DNA of 64,000 nucleotides, taken from contig DHLX01000026.1 of the NCBI GenBank assembly GCA_002405475.1, forward strand, positions 30,807 through 94,806, written 5' to 3'. Shown here in pieces: positions 18,607 to 27,247 of this stretch. Positions within the stretch are counted from its first letter, which is position 1. Every line of letters begins with the position of its first letter. The notes beneath the pieces were generated by a model, which made no database searches, was not told the DNA's origin, and worked only from the letters and a program-made list of their open reading frames with translations. The DNA is from Burkholderiales bacterium UBA4657 (GTDB lineage: Bacteria; Pseudomonadota; Gammaproteobacteria; Burkholderiales; Burkholderiaceae_E). Position numbers and translations under genes: made by a program.

Positions 18607-19379
18607 GCCATTTTTCGGCGGAAACGCCAGGTGTTGTCGTTCGAGGCTGCCGCGTCAAAGGCATAACCTTCACGGTCGAATTGCTTTAATTTTTCCGGGT
18701 CAGTGATTTTGTGTTCAATAGCGTAACGTGCCATCAGGCCACGCGCACGCTTGGCATAAAAACTGACGACTTTCCACGCCCCTTTCCAGTCTTCAAACAC
18801 CGGCTGAATGACCGGGGCTTGCAACAGCCTGGGTTTTACCGACTTGAAATATTCATCACTGGCGCAATTCAGTACAAGCTTGGCCTTGCCCTTGAAATTG
18901 AGCAAGTCCTGATTCAGTGCCTGGGTAATCTTCTCGCCCCAAAAAGCATACAAATCCTTACCCGCCGCATTGGCCAGAGCCGTGCCCATTTCGAGGCGAT
19001 AGGCCTGCATGTAATCCAGAGGGCGCAATATTCCGTACAAACCACTCAATATGCGTATATGCGCTTGCGCCCACCCTAGTTGAGCCGCACTCAGACTGGT
19101 AGCATTGAGCCCCTCATATACATCGCCGTTGAAGGCCAATAGCGCCTGTTTAGCATTGCTGGCACTATGCTTAGGGGTCCAACTGGCATAGCGGGTTACA
19201 TTCAAGGTAGCCAGCTTGTCGGACAAATCCATGAGGTCAGCCACCTGAGCTGGCGATAACTGGCGCAATTGTTCAATCAGTTGTTTTGCTTCCTGAATAA
19301 AAATCGGGCTGGTCGCTTCTGGCGTAGTGGCAGGTGTTTCATAATCCAGACTTTTGGCTGGAGACAATAAAATCAACAT
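18603..19379 (-). CDS. yaaA: Peroxide stress protein YaaA (DUF328 family)
   Basis: 258 residues starting MLILLSPAKSLDYE, the hallmark N-terminus of the family, which lowers intracellular free iron and protects DNA during peroxide stress. YGILRPLDYMQAYRLEMGT and LNCASDEYFKSV are further family segments, and the basic C-terminal part (RARGLMARYAIEH) fits DNA or nucleic-acid contact. The frame begins at a TTG (19385), but ATG 19379 matches homologues. Co-transcribed with chrA and divergent from the PIN-GNAT gene. Confidence 0.95.
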   Translation of the reverse strand: MLILLSPAKSLDYETPATTPEATSPIFIQEAKQLIEQLRQLSPAQVADLMDLSDKLATLNVTRYASWTPKHSASNAKQALLAFNGDVYEGLNATSLSAAQLGWAQAHIRILSGLYGILRPLDYMQAYRLEMGTALANAAGKDLYAFWGEKITQALNQDLLNFKGKAKLVLNCASDEYFKSVKPRLLQAPVIQPVFEDWKGAWKVVSFYAKRARGLMARYAIEHKITDPEKLKQFDREGYAFDAAASNDNTWRFRRKMA

Positions 19380-19409
19380 ACGCAATCACTTTCAGATATC
19401 GGGAACACC

Positions 19410-20228
19410 ATGCCACATTATGCCGTGATTGATACCAACACCTGGCTGGACATACTTTTATTTCGTAATCCTGGCAGCAATGCACTGGCCTCGGCGCTGA
19501 AACATGGCACCATTGTTGCGATAGCCACTCAGGAAATGCAGGACGAACTGACAGAGGTACTACGACGCCCAGTTTTTCTGGCGCGTCATTCCGATCCTGG
19601 CGGCTTGGTAAGGGTCATGCAAAAATGGAGCAGAATCGTGACTGCCCCTGCCTTTTTAAGTGGTCCGGCTTGCAAAGACAAAGCTGATCAAAAATTCATC
19701 GACCTGGCAGTTACTTACCCGGCCCGGTTTTTGATTTCCAAGGATCAGGCCATATTACGCCTGGCACATAAAATGAAACCGTGTCAGACCGGGTTGCCGG
19801 AATTATTTCAATGTGTCGGTAACAAGCCTGTATTATTGATTCAGTCACGCGGCCAGCAGCAGCGTGTGCTGAAACTTGAATTCGATGGAGTATCCTCGGG
19901 TCAGGTGCGACTGGAACGCTGGGGCACGGTCGCTTTATTGCGCGGTTTGGCAGTCGAGCCTGAGTATCAGTATCAGGGCGTAGGCACGGCTCTGGTTCTG
20001 GCAGCAGAGGCAGTCGCTCGCGCCGCTGGCGCCAGATCGCTCTATCTATTCACCGAAACGGCACAGCCATTTTTCTCGCGACTGGAGTATCGCCGGACTG
20101 CACGTGAGACAGCCCCGGTTGTCATTCAGCACAGTGACCAGTTCCTGCACTCTTGCCCGGCCAGCGCAGTCCTGATGTTGAAATCCTTGGCTTCAGTACC
20201 TTCTGAGCGCTGCGATATTTTGTCATAA
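19410..20228 (+). CDS. PIN-domain nuclease fused to a GNAT acetyltransferase-like domain
   Basis: 272 residues in one uninterrupted frame. Residues 1-135 form a PIN domain of the COG1569 toxin-like type with acidic residues at D8 (VIDTNTWLD), E46 region, D90/D93 (KDKADQKFIDLA) and D112 (ISKDQAIL). Residues about 155-260 match a GNAT core of the ArsN2-like kind: LLRGLAVEPEYQYQGVGTAL (acetyl-CoA loop Q-Y-Q-G-V-G at 188-193), LYLFTETAQPFFSRLEYRR and CPASAVLMLK. The first strand and two helices of a normal GNAT are missing. No antitoxin gene is adjacent. Separately, PIN proteins cleave RNA and GNATs transfer acetyl groups; the joint role is unknown. Confidence 0.85.
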   Translation: MPHYAVIDTNTWLDILLFRNPGSNALASALKHGTIVAIATQEMQDELTEVLRRPVFLARHSDPGGLVRVMQKWSRIVTAPAFLSGPACKDKADQKFIDLAVTYPARFLISKDQAILRLAHKMKPCQTGLPELFQCVGNKPVLLIQSRGQQQRVLKLEFDGVSSGQVRLERWGTVALLRGLAVEPEYQYQGVGTALVLAAEAVARAAGARSLYLFTETAQPFFSRLEYRRTARETAPVVIQHSDQFLHSCPASAVLMLKSLASVPSERCDILS

Positions 20229-20235
20229 TGACAGC

Positions 20236-21399
20236 ATGAAAACTCCTTCCATTCCGTCCAAACTGCCACGGGTAGGCACCACCATATTTAGCGTCATGAG
20301 TGCGCTGGCGCAGGAGCATGGCGCCGTCAACCTGGGGCAAGGTTTTCCTGACTTCGATTGTGACCCGAACCTGATAGCCGCTGTCCACTCAGCCATGCAG
20401 GCTGGTCATAACCAGTATCCCCCGATGGCTGGCATCCCGGTTCTGCGAGAACGTATTGCGCAAAAAATTCAGGCACTGTACGGCTACCGCTATGATCCTC
20501 TACAGGAAATTACTATCACTGCTGGTGCAACCCAGGCCATTCTGACCGCCATCTTGTGCACGGTACAGCCTGATGATGAAGTGATTGTGATCGAACCTGC
20601 TTATGACAGCTATTTGCCCAGCATCACACTAGCCGGAGGCAAAGCGGTATGTGTCCCGATGACGCCGCCCGGTGAAACAGGTCACTATCGTGTCGATTGG
20701 CAGCGCGTTGCTGGCGCCATTACAGCGCGTACGCGCATGATTCTGATCAATTCACCGCATAACCCTACCGGCATGATTTTGCGTGACGATGATCTGCGCC
20801 AACTGGCTGCCATCACCCGTGATACCGAGATCCTGATTCTGGCTGATGAAGTCTATGAACACATGGTCTATGACGGCCAGAGCCATGCTTCGGTCTCACG
20901 CCACCCGGAACTGGCGGCACGCAGTTTTGTCATTTCCAGCTTTGGCAAAACCTTTCACGTCACTGGCTGGAAGGTCGCGTATTGCGCAGCGCCCGCAGCG
21001 CTAATGCAGGAATTTCGCAAGGTTCATCAGTTCAACGTCTTTACCGTCAATACGCCGATGCAGCACGGTATTGCCAGCTATTTGCTAGACCCGGCACCAT
21101 ATTTGAATCTGCCAGCGTTCTATCAACGCAAGCGCGATCTGTTCCGTAGCGGACTGCAATCCTCGCGCTTTAAACTTTTACCCTGCGATGGGACTTATTT
21201 TCAGCTGGCTGACTATAGTGCCATTTCGACACTCAGTGAAATCGAATTTTGTCGTTGGCTAACGGTCGAAGTGGGTGTTGCAGCCATTCCCGTCAGCAGC
21301 TTTTATGACCAACCCCAGGAATCGGGTGTGGTGCGCTTTTGTTTTGCCAAACAGGACCAGACCTTATTGACTGCACTGGAACGGCTGGCACGTCTTTAA
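20236..21399 (+). CDS. Pyridoxal phosphate aminotransferase, methionine aminotransferase (YbdL-like)
   Basis: 387-residue class I aminotransferase. N-terminal VNLGQGFPDFDCDP, TAGATQAILTAI, LINSPHNPTGMI and the PLP lysine K238 in SSFGKTFHVTGWK are visible. VGTTIFSVMSALAQEHGAVN and the FHVTGWKV stretch resemble YbdL/kynurenine-oxoglutarate aminotransferases, which prefer methionine, histidine or kynurenine with 2-oxo acids. Starts 7 bases after the PIN-GNAT gene and converges on the HD-GYP gene. Confidence 0.92.
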   Translation: MKTPSIPSKLPRVGTTIFSVMSALAQEHGAVNLGQGFPDFDCDPNLIAAVHSAMQAGHNQYPPMAGIPVLRERIAQKIQALYGYRYDPLQEITITAGATQAILTAILCTVQPDDEVIVIEPAYDSYLPSITLAGGKAVCVPMTPPGETGHYRVDWQRVAGAITARTRMILINSPHNPTGMILRDDDLRQLAAITRDTEILILADEVYEHMVYDGQSHASVSRHPELAARSFVISSFGKTFHVTGWKVAYCAAPAALMQEFRKVHQFNVFTVNTPMQHGIASYLLDPAPYLNLPAFYQRKRDLFRSGLQSSRFKLLPCDGTYFQLADYSAISTLSEIEFCRWLTVEVGVAAIPVSSFYDQPQESGVVRFCFAKQDQTLLTALERLARL

Positions 21400-21405
21400 A
21401 CCGAG

Positions 21406-22539
21406 CTATTTTTTCTCGTAGCCCCACATGCGTGGCATATTGATCTGTACCATGATTTTGTCGCGAGAAATGGCAGAACTGATCGAAAATTCTTTGCTTC
21501 TGCCAGTATCGCGCTCTACCGGATCGACATAGGGAATGCCGCTACCGCTTGACAACGCGGCTACCACGGGTGAATTCGCGGTCTCGCCGCGACGCACCAC
21601 AATAGCTGTTTCACCATTGGCCAATTTGACGAACGAGCCGGGCGGATAGATCCCGATTTCTTTAATCAGGATTGTCGCGATCGGATTCTGGCCACCATCG
21701 CCCTCGCTCACAAAAATTTCGCGCGCAGCAAAATTAGGTAAAAACGGCTTGCGATAGCTACGTGGGCTAATCTTGGCGCAGAAAATATCTGCCAGTTGAA
21801 TCACCTGACTGGGTTGCGATAAATCAGTAATGGCTCGGGGATAACCACTGCCATCAGGACTTTCATGATGTTCGAGAACGGCAGTCAGCCATGCCTGATC
21901 CTGAACCCCACTGCGCTGCAAAATTTCAAAACCTATGACTGGATGCTCATGAATACATTGACGCTGTTCATCGGTAAGCAATGACGGCTGATGAAACAAC
22001 CGGTTTTGTAATTCCATCATGCCGAGATTCATGGTCATGGCAGCAGCCACGGTGCTCAATCGCTCATCATCAGACCAGTTCAAGCGCTGTGTCACCAGTT
22101 CACACACTATGGCGACATGCAAGGGGTGAGAAACCGGATATTTGAAGGATTCCACCAACAGCATGGCCGCTATGCCGGCATCAGCATCTTTTTGGCTGAG
22201 TTGCTGCACCATTTTGGCCAGTTCGGTCATTTTGCTGGGGCAGTCTGTTCCTGACCCTGCGCTCAATACCTGGCGTATCAAAGGCCCCAAGCGACGCTGA
22301 ATGTCGTCCCATAACTTGAATGGGTTAAATTTTTCCACCAGAGGCACTACTGAACCCGCTTTGGCGGCAAAAGCCAAAGCATCAACATAGACACCACGCA
22401 CTACCAGTTCTTCAGCCTGGCGCTGGCTTTCAATAATATAACCTTTGCGCAGTAAAAGCTGCTGGTACTCATCGAAAACATCCCAGGGAAGCGGCTCATT
22501 GGTGCGAATCTGATCCGCAGACAAACGGCGCATTTCCAT
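21406..22539 (-). CDS. HD-GYP-type protein with degenerate metal site
   Basis: 377 residues. After an N-terminal region of about 130 residues of unclear fold comes an HD-GYP-like domain (about 135-280): HPLHVAIV, the position of HDIGK, HEHPVIGFEIL, and HHESPDGSGYP (224-234) with the GYP motif kept. The HD dyad itself is replaced by Met170-Asn171 in AAAMTMNLGM, and the following lysine is lost, so c-di-GMP hydrolysis is doubtful. A C-terminal tail (about 300-377) includes PPGSFVKLANGETAIVVRR, common behind such domains. It may bind rather than cleave a cyclic dinucleotide. Convergent with the aminotransferase gene. Confidence 0.88.
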   Translation of the reverse strand: MEMRRLSADQIRTNEPLPWDVFDEYQQLLLRKGYIIESQRQAEELVVRGVYVDALAFAAKAGSVVPLVEKFNPFKLWDDIQRRLGPLIRQVLSAGSGTDCPSKMTELAKMVQQLSQKDADAGIAAMLLVESFKYPVSHPLHVAIVCELVTQRLNWSDDERLSTVAAAMTMNLGMMELQNRLFHQPSLLTDEQRQCIHEHPVIGFEILQRSGVQDQAWLTAVLEHHESPDGSGYPRAITDLSQPSQVIQLADIFCAKISPRSYRKPFLPNFAAREIFVSEGDGGQNPIATILIKEIGIYPPGSFVKLANGETAIVVRRGETANSPVVAALSSGSGIPYVDPVERDTGRSKEFSISSAISRDKIMVQINMPRMWGYEKK

Positions 22540-22688
22540 GCTGCCCCCTCTAAGCTAGGCTGCAAACTTACCCGCTGGATACGTTTTCCAGTCACAGAGT
22601 AGTATCCCGAAAAGCGGTGGCCATAAACCGAGGAATAAGACCGGCTCAGCCCGGCAGATTCAGGCTTTGATGCAAAATTTCATCCTTA

Positions 22689-23324
22689 TTACTGGCTGAA
22701 AACGACAGGACAGCCGGTTTTGGCGACGATTTCTGCCTTGTCTACCCCCGGTGCGCGTTCGATACATTGCAACCCGGCAGAAGTCACATCAAACACTCCC
22801 AGATTGGTAATAATGCGATCCACCACCCCGAGACCCGTCAGGGGTAGATCACATTGCGGCAAGATTTTATGCGCGTCACCCTTCGCAGTATGCTCCATCA
22901 GGACTACGACACGTTGAACCCCGGCCACTAGATCCATAGCGCCGCCCATACCTTTTACCATCTTGCCCGGAATCATCCAGTTCGCCAGATCACCCTTGTC
23001 GCTAACCTGCATCGCGCCCAGTATCGACAAATTGACATGTCCCCCGCGAATCATGCCAAAGGAGTCGGCGCTATGAAAAAAACTGCCGCCCGGCAAAATG
23101 GTAACAGTCTGCTTGCCAGCGTTGATCAGGTCGGCATCGACTTCAGCCTCAGTTGGAAACGGGCCAATGCCGAGCATGCCATTTTCCGATTGCAACACCA
23201 CACTCACGCCCGCCGGAATATGGTTCGCCACCAAAGTCGGCAAACCAATGCCCAGATTGACATAAAAACCATCCTGCAACTCACGCGCTGCGCGTGCCGC
23301 CATTTCTTCATGTGTCCAAGCCAT
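22689..23324 (-). CDS. scoB: 3-oxoacid CoA-transferase subunit B
   Basis: Beta subunit of succinyl-CoA:3-ketoacid CoA-transferase, moving CoA to acetoacetate. 211 residues with NLGIGLPTLVANHIP and the catalytic glutamate motif SENGMLGIGPFP, then GGHVNLSILGAMQVS. A longer frame to 23582 exists, but ATG 23324 has GAGGAG upstream and gives the family N-terminus MAWTHEEMAARAA; the extension overlaps scoA. It starts 10 bases after the scoA stop. Confidence 0.96.
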   Translation of the reverse strand: MAWTHEEMAARAARELQDGFYVNLGIGLPTLVANHIPAGVSVVLQSENGMLGIGPFPTEAEVDADLINAGKQTVTILPGGSFFHSADSFGMIRGGHVNLSILGAMQVSDKGDLANWMIPGKMVKGMGGAMDLVAGVQRVVVLMEHTAKGDAHKILPQCDLPLTGLGVVDRIITNLGVFDVTSAGLQCIERAPGVDKAEIVAKTGCPVVFSQ

Positions 23325-23334
23325 GTCGTTCTCC

Positions 23335-24033
23335 TCAAGCCGTGCGTAGGGTACGTTGTTCAATACGTTTTTCAGGGCTGGGGTTATGCACCACGCGCTG
23401 AACAAAAATACTGGGAGTATGAATCTGATCTGGATCCAGTTCACCCACTTCACACAACACCTCAACTTCAGCAATGGTGATCTTTCCAGCCATAGCACAC
23501 AGTGGGTTGAAATTCCGTGCAGTCTTGCGATAGACCAGATTACCGGCACGATCGCCCTTCCAGGCTTTGACCAGAGCCACATCAGCGGTCAGACTGCGTT
23601 CCATGACGTATTTCTCACCATTGAACTCGCGTATCTCTTTACCTTCGGCCACCAGAGTGCCCACGCCAGTTTTGGTAAAAAAAGCTGGTATGCCGCAGCC
23701 GCCAGCGCGCAATTTTTCAGCCAGCGTACCCTGCGGCGTAAACTCAAGCGCCAGTTCACCCGATAAATACTGGCGTTCAAATTCCTTGTTTTCGCCCACG
23801 TAGGACGAAATCATTTTCTTGATCTGCCGGGTAGTCAGCAATTGACCCAAACCAAAACCATCAACCCCGGCATTATTGGAAATGGCGGTCAGCTCCTTAA
23901 CGCCACTGTCGCGCAGTGCAGCGATAAGCGCCTCAGGAATACCACACAGACCAAACCCACCGACGGCCAGGGTTTGCCCGTCATTGACTACCCCTGCCAG
24001 GGCGGCAGCGGCACTCGGAAATACCTTGTTCAT
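23335..24033 (-). CDS. scoA: 3-oxoacid CoA-transferase subunit A
   Basis: Alpha subunit of the same enzyme, 232 residues. The CoA-binding motif GGFGLCGIPEALI is at about 27-39, followed by SNNAGVDGFGLG and the glycine-rich GGCGIPAFFTKTGVGT. Typical start MNKVFPSAAAAL. Divergent from the ETF-QO gene, with about 87 bases between them holding both promoters. The pair indicates use of ketone bodies or polyhydroxybutyrate-derived acetoacetate. Confidence 0.96.
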   Translation of the reverse strand: MNKVFPSAAAALAGVVNDGQTLAVGGFGLCGIPEALIAALRDSGVKELTAISNNAGVDGFGLGQLLTTRQIKKMISSYVGENKEFERQYLSGELALEFTPQGTLAEKLRAGGCGIPAFFTKTGVGTLVAEGKEIREFNGEKYVMERSLTADVALVKAWKGDRAGNLVYRKTARNFNPLCAMAGKITIAEVEVLCEVGELDPDQIHTPSIFVQRVVHNPSPEKRIEQRTLRTA

Positions 24034-24120
24034 GCTGGATTACTCCCGTTGAAGTTTACGTTAACGTCAATTGCTGCTAGTTTCTCATACAATGGCAAAT
24101 ATTGCATGAAGGAAAACCAG

Positions 24121-25827
24121 ATGAACTACACTGAATTCGCAACGCTACAACAACAACTGACGCAACAACACGGCCCGCGCGAGTCGATGGAATACGATAT
24201 TGTCATTGTAGGCGGAGGTCCTGCAGGCTTGTCCTGTGCCATCCGGCTCAAGCAACTCGCCACCGAAAAGGGACAGGACCTGAGCGTCTGTGTGCTGGAA
24301 AAAGGCTCGGAACCTGGCTCGCACATCTTGTCAGGCGCAGTCATGGATCCACGCGCCCTGAATGAACTGTTCCCCGACTGGAAAGAGCGTGGCGCTCCGC
24401 TTCATCAACCAGTGACAGGGGACGATTTGCTGGTACTGAGCGAAACAGGCGTTACACGTACCCCCGATTTTCTGGTACCGCGCAATTTTCATAACCAGGG
24501 TTGCTATGTCATCAGCCTGGGCACGCTAACGCGCTGGCTGGCGACACAAGCCGAAGCCTTGGGAGTAGAAATTTTTCCAGGCTTTGCCGCAGCAGAGGTC
24601 CTGTATAACGACCAGGGTGCGGTCAAGGGCGTCGCCACCGGTCATTTGGGCCTGAACAAACAGGGCGAACCAGGCAACAGTTTTCAGCTGGGTATGGAAC
24701 TGCACGCCAAATACACCATTTTTGCCGAGGGCGCGCGCGGGCATCTGGGTAAACAGCTGATTGCCCAATATCAGCTTGATGCGGGCAAAGATCCGCAAAG
24801 CTACGCCATTGGCATTAAGGAACTATGGGAAATTCCGCCTGAAAAGGCCAAACCAGGGCTGGTGGTACATACCGCCGGCTGGCCGATGAACGACAACACC
24901 TTTGGTGGCGGGTTTCTCTATCACCTCGAAGACAATAAACTGACGCTGGGGTTTGTCATTGGGCTGGATTATGAAAACCCCTGGTTGTCACCATTCGACG
25001 AATTACAACGCTGGAAAACCCACCCAGCAATACGCAGTCACCTCGAAGGTGGTAAACGTCTGGGCTATGGTGCGCGTGCTATCAACAATGGCACACCGCA
25101 AGCTCTGCCCAAAACAGTTTTCCCGGGCGGCGCACTCATCGGCTGCGATGCTGGCTATCTCAACGCTGCACGTATCAAGGGCAGTCACGCCGCCATAAAA
25201 AGTGGCATGCTGTGTGCTGAAGCAGCCTATGAGGCTGTCGTTGCCGGACGGCAATATGATGAACTAACTGCCTACCCGGCAGCGTTTGAACAAAGCTGGT
25301 TATATGAAGAATTATCGCAAAGCCGTAATTTCAAGGCATGGTTCAAAAAAGGACCGACGGTTGGGAAGCTGATGACCGGTATCGAACAATGGCTATTGCC
25401 CAAAATCGGCATCAGTTCCCCACCCTGGACCTTGCATCGCCATCAGGCTGATCACAGCTTCCTGAAGCCAGCCAGTCAGATGCCGAAAATTGACTACCCC
25501 AAACCTGACGGGAAAATCAGTTTCGATAAATTGTCCTCGGTATTTATCAGCAATACCAACCATAATGAAGACCAGCCCGCACATCTGACCCTGAAAAATG
25601 AAATGGTTCCTGTGCAAGTCAATTGGACTACTTATGCCGGACCAGAGCAACGCTACTGCCCGGCCGGCGTATATGAGTTCGTCAAGCATGAAGACGGTAG
25701 CCAGCGCCTGCAGATCAATGCGCAAAATTGTGTCCATTGCAAAACCTGCGACATCAAGGATCCGACACAAAATATTGTCTGGATTACGCCTGAAGGTGGT
25801 GGTGGGCCGAATTACGCCGGCATGTAA
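24121..25827 (+). CDS. Electron transfer flavoprotein-ubiquinone oxidoreductase
   Basis: Passes electrons from reduced ETF (fatty acid and amino acid oxidation) to the quinone pool at the inner membrane. 568 residues: FAD motif IVIVGGGPAGLSCAIRL at 26-42, GGGFLYHLEDN, and a C-terminal 4Fe-4S ferredoxin-like domain with CPAGVYEF and NCVHCKTCDIKDPTQNI. The frame is open from 23842, but ATG 24121 with GAAGGA upstream starts the family N-terminus. No etfAB genes lie in the window. The HDAC-family gene follows after 11 bases. Confidence 0.95.
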   Translation: MNYTEFATLQQQLTQQHGPRESMEYDIVIVGGGPAGLSCAIRLKQLATEKGQDLSVCVLEKGSEPGSHILSGAVMDPRALNELFPDWKERGAPLHQPVTGDDLLVLSETGVTRTPDFLVPRNFHNQGCYVISLGTLTRWLATQAEALGVEIFPGFAAAEVLYNDQGAVKGVATGHLGLNKQGEPGNSFQLGMELHAKYTIFAEGARGHLGKQLIAQYQLDAGKDPQSYAIGIKELWEIPPEKAKPGLVVHTAGWPMNDNTFGGGFLYHLEDNKLTLGFVIGLDYENPWLSPFDELQRWKTHPAIRSHLEGGKRLGYGARAINNGTPQALPKTVFPGGALIGCDAGYLNAARIKGSHAAIKSGMLCAEAAYEAVVAGRQYDELTAYPAAFEQSWLYEELSQSRNFKAWFKKGPTVGKLMTGIEQWLLPKIGISSPPWTLHRHQADHSFLKPASQMPKIDYPKPDGKISFDKLSSVFISNTNHNEDQPAHLTLKNEMVPVQVNWTTYAGPEQRYCPAGVYEFVKHEDGSQRLQINAQNCVHCKTCDIKDPTQNIVWITPEGGGGPNYAGM

Positions 25828-25838
25828 GTGAAGCAAGC

Positions 25839-26765
25839 ATGTTGAAGCGCCCTGCCTTCATTAGTCACCCCGATTGTCTAAAGCATGAAATGGGTAGCCA
25901 TCACCCAGAGTGCCCTGAGCGTTTGAGTGCCATTCATGACCATATGCTCATGAAAGGACTACTGGATGATTTTGAGCAACTGGAAGCGCCGCTAGCCTCT
26001 GAAGAGCAACTGGAGCGCGTACACAGCGCCCTGCATGTGCGTGAAATCTTCGCCGCGACTCCGAGCAGTGGCTATGTCATGCTCGACCCTGATACCTGCC
26101 TGAACCCTCATACATTATCCGCCGCATTACGCGCTGCCGGAGCAGCCGTACTAGCTACCGATCTGGTGCTGCAATCTCAAGTACCCAGCGCATTTTGTGC
26201 CATTCGACCGCCGGGGCATCATGCTACGCGGGATCAGGCCATGGGATTCTGTTTTTTCAATAATGTTGCCGTTGGCATACGCCATGCACTGGATAGTCAT
26301 GGCCTGGAACGTGTAGCGCTGGTCGACTTCGATGTTCATCATGGAAACGGCAGTGAAGACATTTTTTATTCAGATGAGCGCGTCCTGATGTGTTCGACCT
26401 TTGAACTTGATCTTTATCCTTTTTGCGGTGAATCACCACGCGGCCCCAATATGGTGAATATTGGCCTGAACAAACGTTCGGGCAGTACGGCATTTCGACA
26501 AGCGGTGCAGCAGTACTGGTTACCAGCGTTACACCGATTCAAACCACAACTGCTGTTCATATCAGCCGGATTCGATGCACATCGTGAAGATGATCTGGGC
26601 AATCTGGCCCTGACCGAACATGACTATGAATGGGTCACGCAACAATTACGTGATGTAGCCTTGCAGTATTGTGAGGGACGCATAGTGTCATGTCTGGAGG
26701 GTGGCTATGCATTGAGCGCACTGGCGCGTAGCGTAGCCGCTCATTGCCGTGTATTGGCAGAATGA
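25839..26765 (+). CDS. Histone deacetylase family protein (AcuC/HDAH-like)
   Basis: 308-residue zinc deacetylase of the arginase/HDAC fold. Catalytic and metal residues are intact: RPPGHHA (His127, His128), VDFDVHHGNG with zinc ligands Asp165 and His167, SAGFDAH with Asp246, and the transition-state tyrosine Tyr290 in CLEGGY. The early HPECPERLSAIHDHM is also characteristic. Bacterial members remove acetyl groups from proteins or small amides. Its stop overlaps the start of a Pat-like acetyltransferase, so the two are made together, which makes a reversible acetylation pair plausible. Substrate unknown. Confidence 0.93.
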   Translation: MLKRPAFISHPDCLKHEMGSHHPECPERLSAIHDHMLMKGLLDDFEQLEAPLASEEQLERVHSALHVREIFAATPSSGYVMLDPDTCLNPHTLSAALRAAGAAVLATDLVLQSQVPSAFCAIRPPGHHATRDQAMGFCFFNNVAVGIRHALDSHGLERVALVDFDVHHGNGSEDIFYSDERVLMCSTFELDLYPFCGESPRGPNMVNIGLNKRSGSTAFRQAVQQYWLPALHRFKPQLLFISAGFDAHREDDLGNLALTEHDYEWVTQQLRDVALQYCEGRIVSCLEGGYALSALARSVAAHCRVLAE

Positions 26766-27247
26766 GCAGCCCGTCATACTGCCTCAGACCCATAGAAGAA
26801 CAAGACGCCGAGCGTTTACAAAGTTTTGTCAGAAATTTGTCACCCGAAACCCAGCGGCTGCGTTTTAATGAAATACTGAAAGAATTGCCGCCGGACATGT
26901 TGCAGCGATACGTGCACCCGAACCCAGGAAATGATGCTGCCATTGTGGCGGTGACCACCGCACAACCACCGCGAATCATCGGCGTGGCGCGATATATTCA
27001 TCTGGATAAGCCACGCGAATGTGAATTTGCTATTGTGGTAGCAGATGACCAACGTGGCCGAGGCATTGGGTCGAAATTGATGCAGGCTCTCATGAAAAGC
27101 GCCAAAGAACAACACATGGAGCGCCTAATAGGCTGGGTCTTGAGGGATAATTTGCCTATGTTGACGCTAATGAAACGTCTGGGATTTCACATGGCACGTT
27201 ATGTTGCTGACCCCGAGTACCAACTCTGTATCAAGGAATTGACATGA
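26762..27247 (+). CDS. GNAT acetyltransferase, Pat-like catalytic domain
   Basis: 161 residues. The sequence resembles the C-terminal catalytic domain of bacterial protein acetyltransferase Pat: LRPIEEQDAERLQSFVRNL, SPETQRLRFNE, IIGVARYIHL, ECEFAIVVADDQRGRGIG (acetyl-CoA loop, 97-103) and VLRDNLPMLTLMKRLGF. The large acyl-CoA synthetase-like regulatory region of Pat is absent. I start at ATG 26762, which overlaps the deacetylase stop (ATGA); the frame itself runs a little further upstream. Followed with a 4-base overlap by an unknown membrane protein gene. Confidence 0.9.
   Translation: MSSPSYCLRPIEEQDAERLQSFVRNLSPETQRLRFNEILKELPPDMLQRYVHPNPGNDAAIVAVTTAQPPRIIGVARYIHLDKPRECEFAIVVADDQRGRGIGSKLMQALMKSAKEQHMERLIGWVLRDNLPMLTLMKRLGFHMARYVADPEYQLCIKELT

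Noticed and set aside
23325..23582. N-terminal extension of scoB
   Set aside because: It overlaps scoA; the extension is not part of the CoA-transferase fold and the internal ATG has a strong GAGGAG site.
23842..24120. N-terminal extension of the ETF-QO frame
   Set aside because: It runs antisense through the start of scoA; the flavoprotein N-terminus begins at ATG 24121 with its own ribosome site.
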